DNA of 64,000 nucleotides from Microbacterium ureisolvens (GCF_015278315.1 NZ_JADIJE010000016.1:1-64000), one strand, 5' to 3'. Counted from the first letter of the stretch, positions 51,754 through 61,317 are shown. Numbers and translations are program-made. Notes: generated from the sequence alone by a model not told the origin.

Positions 51754-51799
51754 TCTGCGCGGGTCGGATCGGGTGGACGCACGGACGAAGCAGGCGTCG

Positions 51800-54559
51800 T
51801 CAATCGCGGCCGGTGAGCCCCCAGGCGTCCTCGGAACCCTCGTCGGCGTCCTCCACGGGGTAGCCGTCGTACTGCGAGGCGACCGCATCCGGCCCGTACC
51901 GGTCGTCGGCGGTCGCGGCCGGCGCGGCCGCAGCGGGCGCGGCAGGAGCGGCGGGGGCCTCGTCGGGCACGTCCTCGCCGCGCAGGCGGGCCAGCACGCC
52001 CGGGAGCTGCTCCACGGTGACCAGCACGTCGCGGGCCTTCGAGCCCTCGGACGGACCGACGATCTCGCGCGACTCGAGAAGGTCCATGAGCCGGCCCGCC
52101 TTCGCGAAGCCCACGCGCAGCTTGCGCTGCAGCATGGACGTCGATCCGAACTGGCTCGACACCACGAGCTCGGCGGCCGCCAGCAGCAGTTCGAGGTCGT
52201 CTCCGATGTCGGCGTCGATCTCCTTCTTCTCGGCGACCGCGGCCACGTCGGCGCGGTACTCGGGCCGCGCCTGGTGGGTGACGTGCTTGACGACCGCCTC
52301 GATCTCGCTCTCGCTGACCCATGCCCCCTGCACGCGGAGCGCCTTGGACGCCCCCATCGGCAGGAAGAGGCCGTCTCCCTGGCCGATCAGGCGGTCGGCG
52401 CCGGGCTGGTCGAGGATGACGCGCGAGTCGGTGACGCTGGTCACGGCGAACGCGAGACGAGACGGAACGTTGGCCTTGATGAGACCGGTCACCACGTCCA
52501 CGGACGGGCGCTGCGTCGCGAGCACGAGGTGGATGCCGCTGGCGCGCGCGAGCTGCGTGATGCGCACGATCGAGTCCTCGACGTCGCGGGGGGCGACCAT
52601 CATCAGGTCTGCGAGCTCGTCGACGACGACGAGGAGGTAGGGGTAGGGCTTGAGCACCCGCTCGCTGCCCGGCGGCAGTGTGATCTCGCCCGCGACGACG
52701 GCCTTGTTGAAGTCGTCGATGTGACGGAAGCCGAAGGAGGCGAGGTCGTCGTACCTCATGTCCATCTCCTTCACGACCCACTGCAGCGCCTCGGCGGCCT
52801 TCTTGGGGTTCGTGATGATGGGCGTGATGAGGTGGGGAACACCGGCGTAGGAGGTCAGCTCCACGCGCTTGGGGTCGATGAGCACCATCCGCACGTCGGC
52901 GGGCTTGGCGCGCATCAGCAGGCTGGTGATCATCGAGTTCACGAAGCTCGACTTGCCCGAGCCGGTGGAGCCGGCGACCAGCAGGTGGGGCATCTTCGCG
53001 AGGTTGGCGACGACATACCCGCCGCCGACGTCTTTGCCGACGCCGATCGTCATGGGGTGGGTCTGGTTCGTCGCCGTGCTCGAGCGCAGCACGTCGCCGA
53101 GCGTCACGATCTCGCGGTCGGTGTTGGGGATCTCGACGCCGATCGCGCTCTTGCCGGGGATCGGCGCCAGGATCCGGACCTCGTTGGAGGCCACCGCGTA
53201 CGCGATGTTGTTCGTGAGCGCCGTGATGCGCTCCACCTTGACGCCGGGGCCGAGCTCGATCTCGTACTGCGTCACGGTCGGTCCGCGCGAGAAGCCCGTC
53301 ACGCGGGCGTCGACGTTGAACTGCTCGAGCACGCTCGTGATGGCGCGCACTGTGTCGTCGTTCGCCTGGGAGCGCGCGACGTGCGGCGTACCCGCGGCGA
53401 GGGAGTTGACCGAGGGAAGCCGGTACGGAGCCGCAGGCGAGTCCACCGCGGTCATCGACCCGATGCCGTCCAGCCCGGGAAGCGTGCCGTCGTCTTCGAT
53501 GACCTCTGCGTCGTCGCGCAGCGAGGTGCGCGACGAGGTCGCGGCCTTCGCCGCCGACAGCACGGCGGGGTCGATCACCTCGGTGAGGGCGTCCGTCGCG
53601 ACGGGAGGCGGGGTCATCGGCTGCGCGATCGCCTGGTCGAAGCCGCCCTGCGACGATCCGGCCGGCAGAAGCTCGGTGAGGTCCTGAGACCCGATGCCGC
53701 CCTCGGGGTCCTTCTCGCGGCCCGTCTTGTTGCGGCGCCAGAACGGCAGGGACGAGTCGCCCTCGTCGTCGTCGGAGGCGGCGGCCGCGGCATCCGTCTT
53801 CGGCTTCTCTTCCCGCGGCTCGGCGCCGAACAGCCAGGCGTACAGTTCGCCCAGGCGGCGCCCGATGCGGTTCGGGGGCGTCTTCGTGACGATCAGGATG
53901 CTGAGCGCCGCCAGCAGCGACAGCACGATGTAGGCGCCCACGTCGGTGAGGAGCATGGCCAGCGGCTCGCCGAGCATCCAGCCGAAGAGCCCGCCCGCTT
54001 CGCTCAGCGCGGGCAGCCCTTCGCTCGGCTGCGGACGGCCCCCGGCGACGTGGCAGAAGCCGGCGATCGTCACGACGAGCAGTCCGAACCCGATGCCGAC
54101 CCGCCCGTTGTCGTGAACGGATGACGGATGCCGGAACATCCAGCCCGCGAGCAGCAGCAGGAGCACCGGCATGACGAAGGCCTCACGCCCGATGAGCATT
54201 CCGACCGTGTAGGCGCTGATGGTCTTGGCGACCTCGTTGCCGATGAAGAACCACTCGTTGACGGCGCCGGCGACGGCCAGCAGCACCAGCAGGAAGGGGA
54301 AGCCGTCGCGCCGCTGCTCCTTCTCGAGCGTCTCCGGCCCGAAGGCGCGGAAGAGCCCGCCGGTGGCGTGCGCGAGTCCCATCCACGCGCGGACGATGAC
54401 GGGCGGCCGTTCCGGCTCGTTGACGTAGCGCTTGGGCGCGGGGGCGGGCTTCGTGGCCGCGGGCTTGCGCGCCGTCGACGACGACGCGTTCCCGCGCGCG
54501 TTCGTCGACGCGCTCGAAGACGCGCGCGACCCCTTGGTCGGGCTTGAGCTCCTGGCCAT
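51800..54559 (-). CDS. ftsK: DNA translocase FtsK/SpoIIIE
   Basis: A 919-residue motor that clears chromosome ends from the closing septum. Serine/alanine-rich N-terminus, about four or five membrane helices at 85-240, a linker of about 200 residues, then the alpha/beta motor with Walker A GSTGSGKSSFVN and Walker B region YLLVVVDELADLMM. The C-terminal gamma winged-helix (RVGFAKAGRLMDLLESREIV) reads polar DNA motifs. Its ATG follows TAGCGT by 6 nt. The GGAGGG between could also be a ribosome binding site. Confidence 0.96.
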   Translation of the reverse strand: MARSSSPTKGSRASSSASTNARGNASSSTARKPAATKPAPAPKRYVNEPERPPVIVRAWMGLAHATGGLFRAFGPETLEKEQRRDGFPFLLVLLAVAGAVNEWFFIGNEVAKTISAYTVGMLIGREAFVMPVLLLLLAGWMFRHPSSVHDNGRVGIGFGLLVVTIAGFCHVAGGRPQPSEGLPALSEAGGLFGWMLGEPLAMLLTDVGAYIVLSLLAALSILIVTKTPPNRIGRRLGELYAWLFGAEPREEKPKTDAAAAASDDDEGDSSLPFWRRNKTGREKDPEGGIGSQDLTELLPAGSSQGGFDQAIAQPMTPPPVATDALTEVIDPAVLSAAKAATSSRTSLRDDAEVIEDDGTLPGLDGIGSMTAVDSPAAPYRLPSVNSLAAGTPHVARSQANDDTVRAITSVLEQFNVDARVTGFSRGPTVTQYEIELGPGVKVERITALTNNIAYAVASNEVRILAPIPGKSAIGVEIPNTDREIVTLGDVLRSSTATNQTHPMTIGVGKDVGGGYVVANLAKMPHLLVAGSTGSGKSSFVNSMITSLLMRAKPADVRMVLIDPKRVELTSYAGVPHLITPIITNPKKAAEALQWVVKEMDMRYDDLASFGFRHIDDFNKAVVAGEITLPPGSERVLKPYPYLLVVVDELADLMMVAPRDVEDSIVRITQLARASGIHLVLATQRPSVDVVTGLIKANVPSRLAFAVTSVTDSRVILDQPGADRLIGQGDGLFLPMGASKALRVQGAWVSESEIEAVVKHVTHQARPEYRADVAAVAEKKEIDADIGDDLELLLAAAELVVSSQFGSTSMLQRKLRVGFAKAGRLMDLLESREIVGPSEGSKARDVLVTVEQLPGVLARLRGEDVPDEAPAAPAAPAAAAPAATADDRYGPDAVASQYDGYPVEDADEGSEDAWGLTGRD

Positions 54560-54565
54560 CCCTCC

Positions 54566-54571
54566 ACGCTA
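54566..54571 (-). promoter_or_regulatory. -10 box upstream of ftsK
   Basis: TAGCGT ends 6 nt before the ftsK ATG. Because GGAGGG occupies the gap, leadered initiation from another promoter is also possible. Confidence 0.4.
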
Positions 54572-54672
54572 CGGCGAGCGCCCGACATTTCCGCGGAACC
54601 ACGCCGCCCGCGGGCCCGACACGCGGGCGCGTGATCCGTCGCGGCACGAGCGGCGGAGGCGGGACGGATGCC

Positions 54673-55167
54673 TCAGCGCAGGCGCTTGACCATGGTGTCG
54701 CGGCCCGCTCCGCTCTGGGTGACCGCGAAGCCCTCGCTGCGGTACAGGGTCGCGGCGAAGTTGCCGCGCTCGACGCTCAGGCTGATGCGCGCGAACCCCT
54801 GGGCGGCCGCGTGCTCGCACAGTCGCTGCAGCAGCGCCCGACCGACGCCGTGGGCCCGCCAGATCGGGCGGACGCCGATGATGAGCTCGGGCACCCCGGT
54901 CCCCACGTAGGCGAAGCCCGGGTCGCTGCGCGGCAGCATGCGGTACCACGCGGCCCCCACCGGCTCGCCGTTCGCGTCCTCGGCGATGAAGCCCGCGTCG
55001 CCCGGCCGCAGCCAGCCCGCCACGTAGCGCCCGTGCTCGGCGCCGGCGATCACCTCATGGCGCGGCCGTGCGCCGCCCTGCCGCCAGTTGGCGGCCTCGA
55101 CGACCATGTCGCCGAGGAACGCGCCGTCGGCGGACGTCGCGGGGCGGATGCGGAACGAAGGGACCAC
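54673..55167 (-). CDS. GNAT-family acetyltransferase
   Basis: A 164-residue acetyltransferase. The acetyl-CoA loop reads IWRAHGVGRALLQRLCEHAA, and ARISLSVERGNFAATLYRSE is the C-terminal motif. The substrate is unknown. GTG 55167 follows TACGAT by 7 nt. It lies between rnj and ftsK without overlapping either, 57 bp from the rnj stop. Confidence 0.85.
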   Translation of the reverse strand: MVPSFRIRPATSADGAFLGDMVVEAANWRQGGARPRHEVIAGAEHGRYVAGWLRPGDAGFIAEDANGEPVGAAWYRMLPRSDPGFAYVGTGVPELIIGVRPIWRAHGVGRALLQRLCEHAAAQGFARISLSVERGNFAATLYRSEGFAVTQSGAGRDTMVKRLR

Positions 55168-55174
55168 GACGCCG

Positions 55175-55180
55175 ATCGTA
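55175..55180 (-). promoter_or_regulatory. -10 box of a leaderless acetyltransferase promoter
   Basis: TACGAT ends 7 nt before GTG 55167. Confidence 0.5.
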
Positions 55181-55225
55181 CGGGTGGCGTGTTACAGATC
55201 CGTGTCCGGCCCGACCGCGATTTCG

Positions 55226-56902
55226 CTACGCCTCGATCACCAGCGGCACGATCATCGGGCGGCGGCGCAGCGACTGGTTGACCCAGCGGCCGATCGTGCG
55301 GCGCACGACCTGCGACAGCGCGTGCTGGTCGCGGACGCCGGACTTCGCCGCCTCGGCGAGGGCCGCCGCGATCTTCGGCTTGACGTCCTCGAACACGGCG
55401 TCGTCTTCGGCGAAGCCGCGGGCGTGCACCTCGGGGCCCGAGATGACCTTGCCCGTCGAGGCGTCGACCACGACGATCACGGAGATGAAGCCCTCCTCGC
55501 CGAGGATCCGGCGGTCCTTGAGGTCGGCATCCGTGATCTCACCCACTGTCGAGCCGTCCACGTAGACGAAGCCCAGGTCGAGCTGACCGACCACGCCGGC
55601 GTCGCCGTCCTTGAGGTCGATCACCGTGCCGTTCTCGGCGAGGATCGTGCGCTCGGGATGGATGCCGGTGTCCTGCGCGAGGCGGGCGTTGGCCATGAGG
55701 TGCCGGTACTCGCCGTGGACCGGGAGCACGTTGCGCGGCTTGAGGATGTTGTAGCAGTACAGCAGCTCGCCCGCGGCGGCGTGCCCCGAGACGTGCACCT
55801 TGGCGTTGCCCTTGTGCACGACGTTGGCGCCGAGCTTGGTGAGGCCGTCGATCACGCGGTACACGGCGTTCTCGTTGCCGGGGATGAGGCTCGAGGCGAG
55901 GATCACGGTGTCGCCCGGGCCCGGCTCGATGGCGTGGTCGAGGTTCGCCATGCGGCTGAGCACAGCCATCGGCTCGCCCTGCGACCCGGTCGACATGTAG
56001 ACGATCTGATCGTCAGGCAGGTCGCGCGCCTTCTTGTAGTCGATGAGGACGCCCTCGGGCACATGGAGATAGCCGAGCTCCTCGGCGATCGTCATGTTGC
56101 GCAGCATGCTGCGTCCGAGGAGCGCGACGCGACGGCCGTGGGCGGCCGCGGCATCGAGCACCTGCTGCACGCGGTGGACGTGGCTGGAGAAGCTCGCGAC
56201 GATGACCCGGCGCGGCGCTTTGCCGATCACCTGGTCGAGCACCGGCCCGATGGACCGCTCCAGCGGCGTGAAGCCGGGAACGTCCGCGTTGGTCGAATCC
56301 ACGAGGAAGAGGTCGACGCCCTCCTCCCCCAGTCGCGAGAACGCGCGGAGGTCGGTCAGCCGGCCGTCCAGCGGCAGCTGATCCATCTTGAAGTCGCCGG
56401 TGGCGAGCACGAGGCCCGCCGGCGTGCGGATCGCCACGGCCAGCGCGTCGGGGATCGAGTGGTTGACCGCGACGAACTCCAGCTCGAACGGCCCGAGGTT
56501 CTCCTTCTGGCCCTCTGCCACCGTGAGGCTGTACGGCTTGATGCGGTGCTCTTTGAGCTTCGCCTCGGTCAGCGCGAGCGTCAGCCCCGATCCGATGATC
56601 GGGATGTCGCTCTTGAGCTTCAGCAGGTACGGCACCGCGCCGATGTGGTCCTCGTGGCCGTGCGTGAGCACGACGCCCACGATGTCGTCGAGCCGCTTCT
56701 TGATGGGCTCGAAGTCGGGCAGGATCAGGTCGACGCCCGGCTGGTGCTCCTCGGGGAAGAGCACGCCGCAGTCGACGACCAGGAGCTTGCCCCCGTACTC
56801 GAAGACCGTCATGTTGCGGCCGACCTCGCCGAGGCCGCCGAGCGGGATGACCCGGAGGGTTCCTGCGGGGAGCTCGGGCGGATCGTAGGGGGTGGTGGGC
56901 AT
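55226..56902 (-). CDS. rnj: Ribonuclease J
   Basis: Beta-lactamase-fold RNase with 5'-3' exo- and endonuclease activity, 558 residues, involved in mRNA decay and rRNA maturation. Metal motif is LTHGHEDHIGAVP. The beta-CASP part includes VIVASFSSHVHRVQQVLDAA and MSTGSQGEPMAVLSRMA, followed by VHVSGHAAAGELLYCYNI and PVHGEYRHLM. ATG 56902 has GGAGG upstream. It follows dapA by 71 bp, an arrangement common in actinobacteria. Confidence 0.96.
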   Translation of the reverse strand: MPTTPYDPPELPAGTLRVIPLGGLGEVGRNMTVFEYGGKLLVVDCGVLFPEEHQPGVDLILPDFEPIKKRLDDIVGVVLTHGHEDHIGAVPYLLKLKSDIPIIGSGLTLALTEAKLKEHRIKPYSLTVAEGQKENLGPFELEFVAVNHSIPDALAVAIRTPAGLVLATGDFKMDQLPLDGRLTDLRAFSRLGEEGVDLFLVDSTNADVPGFTPLERSIGPVLDQVIGKAPRRVIVASFSSHVHRVQQVLDAAAAHGRRVALLGRSMLRNMTIAEELGYLHVPEGVLIDYKKARDLPDDQIVYMSTGSQGEPMAVLSRMANLDHAIEPGPGDTVILASSLIPGNENAVYRVIDGLTKLGANVVHKGNAKVHVSGHAAAGELLYCYNILKPRNVLPVHGEYRHLMANARLAQDTGIHPERTILAENGTVIDLKDGDAGVVGQLDLGFVYVDGSTVGEITDADLKDRRILGEEGFISVIVVVDASTGKVISGPEVHARGFAEDDAVFEDVKPKIAAALAEAAKSGVRDQHALSQVVRRTIGRWVNQSLRRRPMIVPLVIEA

Positions 56903-56973
56903 TGCGAAGCCTCCTCCGGGCGCCGCAGCGCCCGTCATCTGCGTGCCGCGCCCCACAGGCGACGGCACGATCG

Positions 56974-57951
56974 TCATCTCGTGGTGCCCGACACCTTCGG
57001 CAGCGCGCCTCCTGCGGCGGCGTTGCGATCGGGACGGAAGTTCGAGAAATCGGCGCCGGGGACGTCCTTCACCAGGGCGAGCTCGTCCTCGATCTTCGCG
57101 GCCTCCCACTCCTCCGGGCCCACCAGCGGCAGGCGCACGCGCGGGCTGCCGATCCGGCCGAGCCCGTGGAGGATGTACTTCGCCGACACGGTGCCGGGCA
57201 CGTGGGTCATGACGGCGCGCACGAGCGGCTCGAGCTGCATGTGCGCGGCCGTGGCCGCCTTCAGGTCTCCGCGGTTGACGGCGTCGACGATCACTCGGTA
57301 CGGCTGCGCGGCGATGTTCGCCGTCACGCCGATGAGTCCGGTGGCGCCGATGGCGAGGTGCGGGAGCACATTCGCGTCGTCGCCCGAGAAGTACATCAGG
57401 TCGGTCTGGTTCAGCACGCGGCTGACCTCGCTGAAGTCGCCCTTGGCGTCCTTGATCGCGAGGATGTTCGGGTGCTTGGCCAGCCGCAGGATCGTCTCGT
57501 AGCGGATGGGCACACCGGTGCGACCGGGGATGTCGTAGAGGATCACCGGCAGATCCGTGGCGTCGGCGACGAGCCGGAAGTGCGTCAGGATACCGGCCTG
57601 CGTGGGCTTGTTGTAGTAGGGCGTGACGATCATGATGGCGTCGGCGCCGACCTTCTCGCTGGCCTTGTAGAGCTCGATCGCGTGCGCGGTCTCGTTGGAG
57701 CCGCCGCCCGTGATGATGCTCGCCCGCCCGGCCGCGACATCTTTTCCTACCTCGACCAGGCGGATCTTCTCCGCGTCGGTGAGGGTCGACGTCTCACCCG
57801 TGGTGCCGGTCACGACGATGCCGTCGGCTCCCGCGGTGATGACGTCGTCGATGTGCTTCTCGACAGCGGGCCAGTCGACCTCGCCGTCGGCCGTCATGGG
57901 GGTGACGAGCGCGACGAGCACCTGTCCGAATGGGTTGCCCGTATGCGTCAT
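56974..57951 (-). CDS. dapA: 4-hydroxy-tetrahydrodipicolinate synthase
   Basis: Condenses pyruvate and aspartate semialdehyde in the lysine/diaminopimelate pathway. The Schiff-base lysine is in NILAIKDAKGDFSEV, the tyrosine and threonine triad in IVVTGTTGETSTL, and YYNKPTQAGILTHF is the standard second motif. Length 325. ATG 57951 follows TAACCT by 6 nt, a leaderless-type start. Next is rnj. Confidence 0.97.
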   Translation of the reverse strand: MTHTGNPFGQVLVALVTPMTADGEVDWPAVEKHIDDVITAGADGIVVTGTTGETSTLTDAEKIRLVEVGKDVAAGRASIITGGGSNETAHAIELYKASEKVGADAIMIVTPYYNKPTQAGILTHFRLVADATDLPVILYDIPGRTGVPIRYETILRLAKHPNILAIKDAKGDFSEVSRVLNQTDLMYFSGDDANVLPHLAIGATGLIGVTANIAAQPYRVIVDAVNRGDLKAATAAHMQLEPLVRAVMTHVPGTVSAKYILHGLGRIGSPRVRLPLVGPEEWEAAKIEDELALVKDVPGADFSNFRPDRNAAAGGALPKVSGTTR

Positions 57952-57957
57952 GACTTC

Positions 57958-57963
57958 AGGTTA
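57958..57963 (-). promoter_or_regulatory. -10 box of a leaderless dapA promoter
   Basis: TAACCT ends 6 nt before the dapA ATG. Confidence 0.5.
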
Positions 57964-58013
57964 TCGGGCTGCCGAGACCGCCGCGTGCGGCACCGGCTCC
58001 CGCGGCACGCGCT

Positions 58014-58778
58014 CTACCGCCCGCGCTCGCCGATCCGGGCGGCCAGCGCGGGCGGCGCGAAGCGCGCAAGGGTGACCAGCACCTTGTACTTGAGCGACGG
58101 GATGGACACCGCGGCGCCACGCGCGACGTCCCGCAGCGACTCCGCGACGACGTCCCGCGCGTCGAGCCACATCCCGTCGGGCACGCCCTCCTGCCCCGGG
58201 GCGAGGCCCAGCCGCTCGTGGAAGTTGGTGTGCGTGTATCCCGGGCACACCGCCGTCACCGTCACGCCGCGGGGCGCGTAGCGACCGTTCGCCCAGCGGC
58301 TGAAGCTCACGAGCCAGCCCTTGCACGCGCCGTACGTGGAGCGCGGGATGAACGCCGCGACCGAGGCCACGTTGACGATCCGGCCATGCCCGCGCGCGAG
58401 CATCGCCCCGAGCGCCGCGTGCGTCAGGCGCATCGGCACCTCGACGTGCAGCTCCAGGTGCCGCACCTCGTCGTCGATGTCGTTGCGCTCGAAGGCCAGC
58501 GGCAGGCCGAAACCGGCGTTGTTGACGAGGATCTCGACCGGATTCGCCTCGTCGGCCACCCGCGCCTCCACCCGCTCCCGCTGCCGGCGCTTGAGGAGGT
58601 CGGCGGCCAGCACCTCGACGTCGACCCCGTAGGTCGCCCGCAGGCGGGCGGCGAGATGCTCCAGCTCCTGCCGGTCGCGGGCGACCAGCACCAGGTGCGC
58701 GCCCTTGGCGGCGAGCTGCCGCGCGTACTCCGCCCCGAGTCCGGAGCTCGCCCCGGTGATGAGTGCCGTCTTCGCCAT
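58014..58778 (-). CDS. Short-chain dehydrogenase/reductase
   Basis: Classical SDR of 254 residues. The cofactor motif is ALITGASSGLGAEYARQLAA, NNAGFG stabilises the sheet, the catalytic serine is in VNVASVAAFIP, and the Y-x3-K is YGACK. PGYTHTNFHERLGL is the substrate loop seen in the fatty-acyl or sterol-like SDR cluster. Substrate unknown. ATG 58778 follows TATGCT by 7 nt. It is 26 bp after the dfrA stop but likely has its own promoter. Confidence 0.88.
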   Translation of the reverse strand: MAKTALITGASSGLGAEYARQLAAKGAHLVLVARDRQELEHLAARLRATYGVDVEVLAADLLKRRQRERVEARVADEANPVEILVNNAGFGLPLAFERNDIDDEVRHLELHVEVPMRLTHAALGAMLARGHGRIVNVASVAAFIPRSTYGACKGWLVSFSRWANGRYAPRGVTVTAVCPGYTHTNFHERLGLAPGQEGVPDGMWLDARDVVAESLRDVARGAAVSIPSLKYKVLVTLARFAPPALAARIGERGR

Positions 58779-58785
58779 GCGCGCC

Positions 58786-58791
58786 AGCATA
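58786..58791 (-). promoter_or_regulatory. -10 box of a leaderless SDR promoter
   Basis: TATGCT ends 7 nt before ATG 58778, in the short gap after dfrA. Confidence 0.5.
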
Positions 58792-58804
58792 TTGCGGCGC
58801 CGGG

Positions 58805-59335
58805 TCAGTCCGTGCGCGGCGGGGCCAGTCTGAGGAAGCGGTAGCGGATGCCGGTCCGCGAGGTGTGCCAGCCGTCCGCCGGGTCGACCTCCATCGTGCG
58901 CCACTCCGAACGATCCGGGGCCAGCGTGTCGCCGTCCACCGCGACGTCGAGCTCCGTGACCTCGAGCAGATCCGCCCGCGCGATGGACTCCTGGAAGAGC
59001 TGCCCTCCGCCGATCACCCAGATGCGCTCGGGGTCGCCCTCTGCGGCCAGGGCGAGGCCCGCCTCGAGCGAGCCGACACGCTCGGCTCCGGCATCCGTCC
59101 AGTCCTGCTGCCGGGTGACAACGATGTTGCGGCGCCCCGGCAGCGGGCGGAAGCGGGCGGGGAACGACTCCCAGGTGCGCCGGCCCATCACCACCGGCGC
59201 GCCGAGGGTGACTGCCTTGAAGTGGGCGAGGTCCTCGGGCACGTACCAGGGCATCCCCCCGTCGGCTCCGATGATGCGGTCGCGCGCCTCTGCCCATACG
59301 AGGCCGATCGGGACGGATCCCCCGGACGGGGTCAT
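58805..59335 (-). CDS. dfrA: Dihydrofolate reductase
   Basis: Reduces dihydrofolate to tetrahydrofolate with NADPH. The 176-residue protein has the DHFR motifs IGADGGMPWYVPEDLAHFK, VVMGRRTWESFP and IWVIGGGQLFQESI. Its ATG overlaps the thyA stop by ATGA. The pair regenerates the folate consumed by thymidylate synthesis. Confidence 0.96.
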   Translation of the reverse strand: MTPSGGSVPIGLVWAEARDRIIGADGGMPWYVPEDLAHFKAVTLGAPVVMGRRTWESFPARFRPLPGRRNIVVTRQQDWTDAGAERVGSLEAGLALAAEGDPERIWVIGGGQLFQESIARADLLEVTELDVAVDGDTLAPDRSEWRTMEVDPADGWHTSRTGIRYRFLRLAPPRTD

Positions 59336-60141
59336 ACCGCGACCGCGCCGCGGATCGCCGGATGGTGCTGGTAGTCCTCCAGCACGAAGTCCTCGTAGCG
59401 GTAGTCGAAGATCGACTCCGGCTTCCGCGCGATCTGCAGCGTCGGGTAGGGATACGGCTCGCGCGTGAGCTGCTCGCGCACCTGCTCGAGGTGGTTGTCG
59501 TAGATGTGGCAGTCGCCGCCGGTCCACACGAAGTCGCCGGGCTCGAGCCCCGCCTGCTGCGCCACCATCAGCGTGAGCAGCGCGTATGAGGCGATGTTGA
59601 ACGGAACACCGAGGAAGAGGTCGGCGCTGCGCTGGTACAGCTGGCACGACAGCTTGCCGTCGGCGACGTAGAACTGGAACATCGCGTGGCACGGCGCCAG
59701 CGCCATGTCGGGGATGTCGGCGGGGTTCCACGCCGACACGATCAGCCGGCGGGAGTCCGGGTTCGCGCGGATCTGATCGAGCACCAGCGCGATCTGATCG
59801 ATGTGCTCGCCCGACGGAGTCGGCCAGGAGCGCCACTGCACGCCGTACACGGGTCCGAGCTCGCCGGCGGCATCGGCCCACTCGTCCCAGATCGTGACGC
59901 CGTTCTCCTGCAGCCAGGCGACGTTCGACTCGCCGCGCAGGAACCACAGCAGCTCGTACGCGATCGACTTGAAGTGCACGCGCTTGGTCGTGATGAGCGG
60001 GAACCCCTGCGAGAGGTCGAAGCGGATCTGACGCCCGAAGGCGCTCGTGGTGCCGGTGCCGGTGCGGTCGTCCTTGTGCGTGCCGTGCTCGAGCACGTCG
60101 CGAAGCAGGTCCTCGTAGGGGGTCGGGATCGACGTCGTCAC
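59332..60141 (-). CDS. thyA: Thymidylate synthase
   Basis: Methylates dUMP to dTMP using methylene-THF, with dihydrofolate as by-product. 269 residues. The nucleophile cysteine is in MALAPCHAMFQFYV. RTGTGTTSAFGRQIRFDLSQ is the phosphate-binding loop and QRSADLFLGVPFNIASYALL the dUMP/folate region. GTG 60141 follows TATCGT by 7 nt. Coupled to dfrA. Confidence 0.97.
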   Translation of the reverse strand: MTTSIPTPYEDLLRDVLEHGTHKDDRTGTGTTSAFGRQIRFDLSQGFPLITTKRVHFKSIAYELLWFLRGESNVAWLQENGVTIWDEWADAAGELGPVYGVQWRSWPTPSGEHIDQIALVLDQIRANPDSRRLIVSAWNPADIPDMALAPCHAMFQFYVADGKLSCQLYQRSADLFLGVPFNIASYALLTLMVAQQAGLEPGDFVWTGGDCHIYDNHLEQVREQLTREPYPYPTLQIARKPESIFDYRYEDFVLEDYQHHPAIRGAVAV

Positions 60142-60148
60142 GGCTGCC

Positions 60149-60154
60149 ACGATA
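60149..60154 (-). promoter_or_regulatory. -10 box of a leaderless thyA-dfrA promoter
   Basis: TATCGT on the minus strand ends 7 nt before GTG 60141. Confidence 0.5.
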
Positions 60155-60264
60155 CCCGCGCCCGCCCCGGTGCGGCCGTGCCCGCGCCGCGGCGGCGCGA
60201 GCCGGCTGTGTGACGCCGGACGCGTCATATCGGCGAATCCGCCCTGTATTCAGCTGAAAGGGGT

Positions 60265-60270
60265 TACCCT
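60265..60270 (+). promoter_or_regulatory. -10 box of a leaderless thioredoxin-like promoter
   Basis: TACCCT ends 8 nt before GTG 60279 on the plus strand. AAAGGGG lies just before the box, too far for a normal ribosome binding site. Confidence 0.5.
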
Positions 60271-60278
60271 GTTCTGCT

Positions 60279-60716
60279 GTGACTCTCGTCGGCGCACTGA
60301 TCGCCCTCGCCGCGCTCCTCGCGGCGACGGTGGCACTCGGTGTCTTCCTCAACTGGAAGCAGTCGCAGGCGCGCCGCGACGTGACGCACGAGGTCATCGA
60401 GCCGCACCGTCTCGGCGCAGACGGACTGGGCGAGGTGGCGACGCTGCTGCAGTTCAGCACCGAGCTGTGCGCCCGCTGCCCCGGCGTGCACCGCACGCTC
60501 TCGGCGATCGCCGACGACCACCCGGGAGTCCGTCACCTCGACGTCGATCTCACCCACCGGCCCGACATCGCCAAGCACTTCCACGTGCTGCAGACCCCCA
60601 CGACCCTCGTCCTCGACCGCCACGGCGTCGTGCAGACGCGGTTCGGCGGTGCGCCCGGCCGCGACGTGCTGGAGCTCGAACTCAACCGGCTGACCGCGGA
60701 GGACGCGAGTGTCTGA
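60279..60716 (+). CDS. Membrane-anchored thioredoxin-like protein
   Basis: A 145-residue protein with an N-terminal hydrophobic helix at about 5-24 and a thioredoxin-like domain facing outward or inward (topology not decided). The redox motif is C-A-R-C in STELCARCPGVHRTL, and TPTTLVLDRHGV is the cis-Pro region. By family it is a thiol-disulfide oxidoreductase. The next gene overlaps by 8 bp and encodes a DUF4395 membrane protein with a conserved C-x2-C, a pairing seen in other actinobacteria. Confidence 0.85.
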   Translation: MTLVGALIALAALLAATVALGVFLNWKQSQARRDVTHEVIEPHRLGADGLGEVATLLQFSTELCARCPGVHRTLSAIADDHPGVRHLDVDLTHRPDIAKHFHVLQTPTTLVLDRHGVVQTRFGGAPGRDVLELELNRLTAEDASV

Positions 60717-61317
60717 CCGCGGGACGGATGCCGGGACCCCGCGCGGCATCGATCCCCGCGGTCCGCGGTTCGCGGCGGGCATCACGGCGCTGCTGCTGCT
60801 GATCGTCGTGTTCCTGGGGCTCACCGGGCTCTCGACGGCGAAGCTCATGCAGCCGACCCTCTTCCCGCTGGTCGGCGGAGAGGGGATCGACTTCATCTTC
60901 GTCGGCGGGAGCGAGCCGTGGCTCATCACGTACGCGACGGTGCTGCAGCGCTTACTCGACCCCGCCTTCCTGCTTCTCCTGGCCACCGCGCTGCTGTTCC
61001 TGTGGGGCGTGCTCTCCCCCCGCACGGCGCCCTGGGCCGTGCTGTACCGCAGGGTGGTCGCACCGCGACTGTCGCCTCCCGACGAGCTCGAGGACCCGCG
61101 CCCGCCGCGCTTCGCGCAGGGCGTCGGCCTGTTCGTGGTGACGATCGGCCTGGTGCTGCACGTCGCCGGCGTGCCGTGGGCGCTCACCATCGCCGCTGCG
61201 GCGGCCTTCGTCGCCGCGTTCCTCAACGCCGTGTTCGGCCTGTGCCTGGGCTGCCAGCTCTATCTGCTGCTGCAGCGCGCGGGCATCGTCGGCCGCGCCC
61301 GCCCGGCCGCGGCCTGA
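60709..61317 (+). CDS. DUF4395 integral membrane protein
   Basis: A 202-residue protein with four hydrophobic helices (about 22-44, 75-95, 138-155 and 160-185). Late in the sequence, GLCLGCQLYLLLQ places a C-x2-C inside or beside the membrane. RFAAGITA and DPRPPRFAQGVG are DUF4395 motifs that occur as a repeat. The start is GTG 60709, inside the previous gene. The C-x2-C beside a thioredoxin partner suggests electron transfer across the membrane, like DsbD/CcdA, as inference only. Confidence 0.8.
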   Translation: MSDRGTDAGTPRGIDPRGPRFAAGITALLLLIVVFLGLTGLSTAKLMQPTLFPLVGGEGIDFIFVGGSEPWLITYATVLQRLLDPAFLLLLATALLFLWGVLSPRTAPWAVLYRRVVAPRLSPPDELEDPRPPRFAQGVGLFVVTIGLVLHVAGVPWALTIAAAAAFVAAFLNAVFGLCLGCQLYLLLQRAGIVGRARPAAA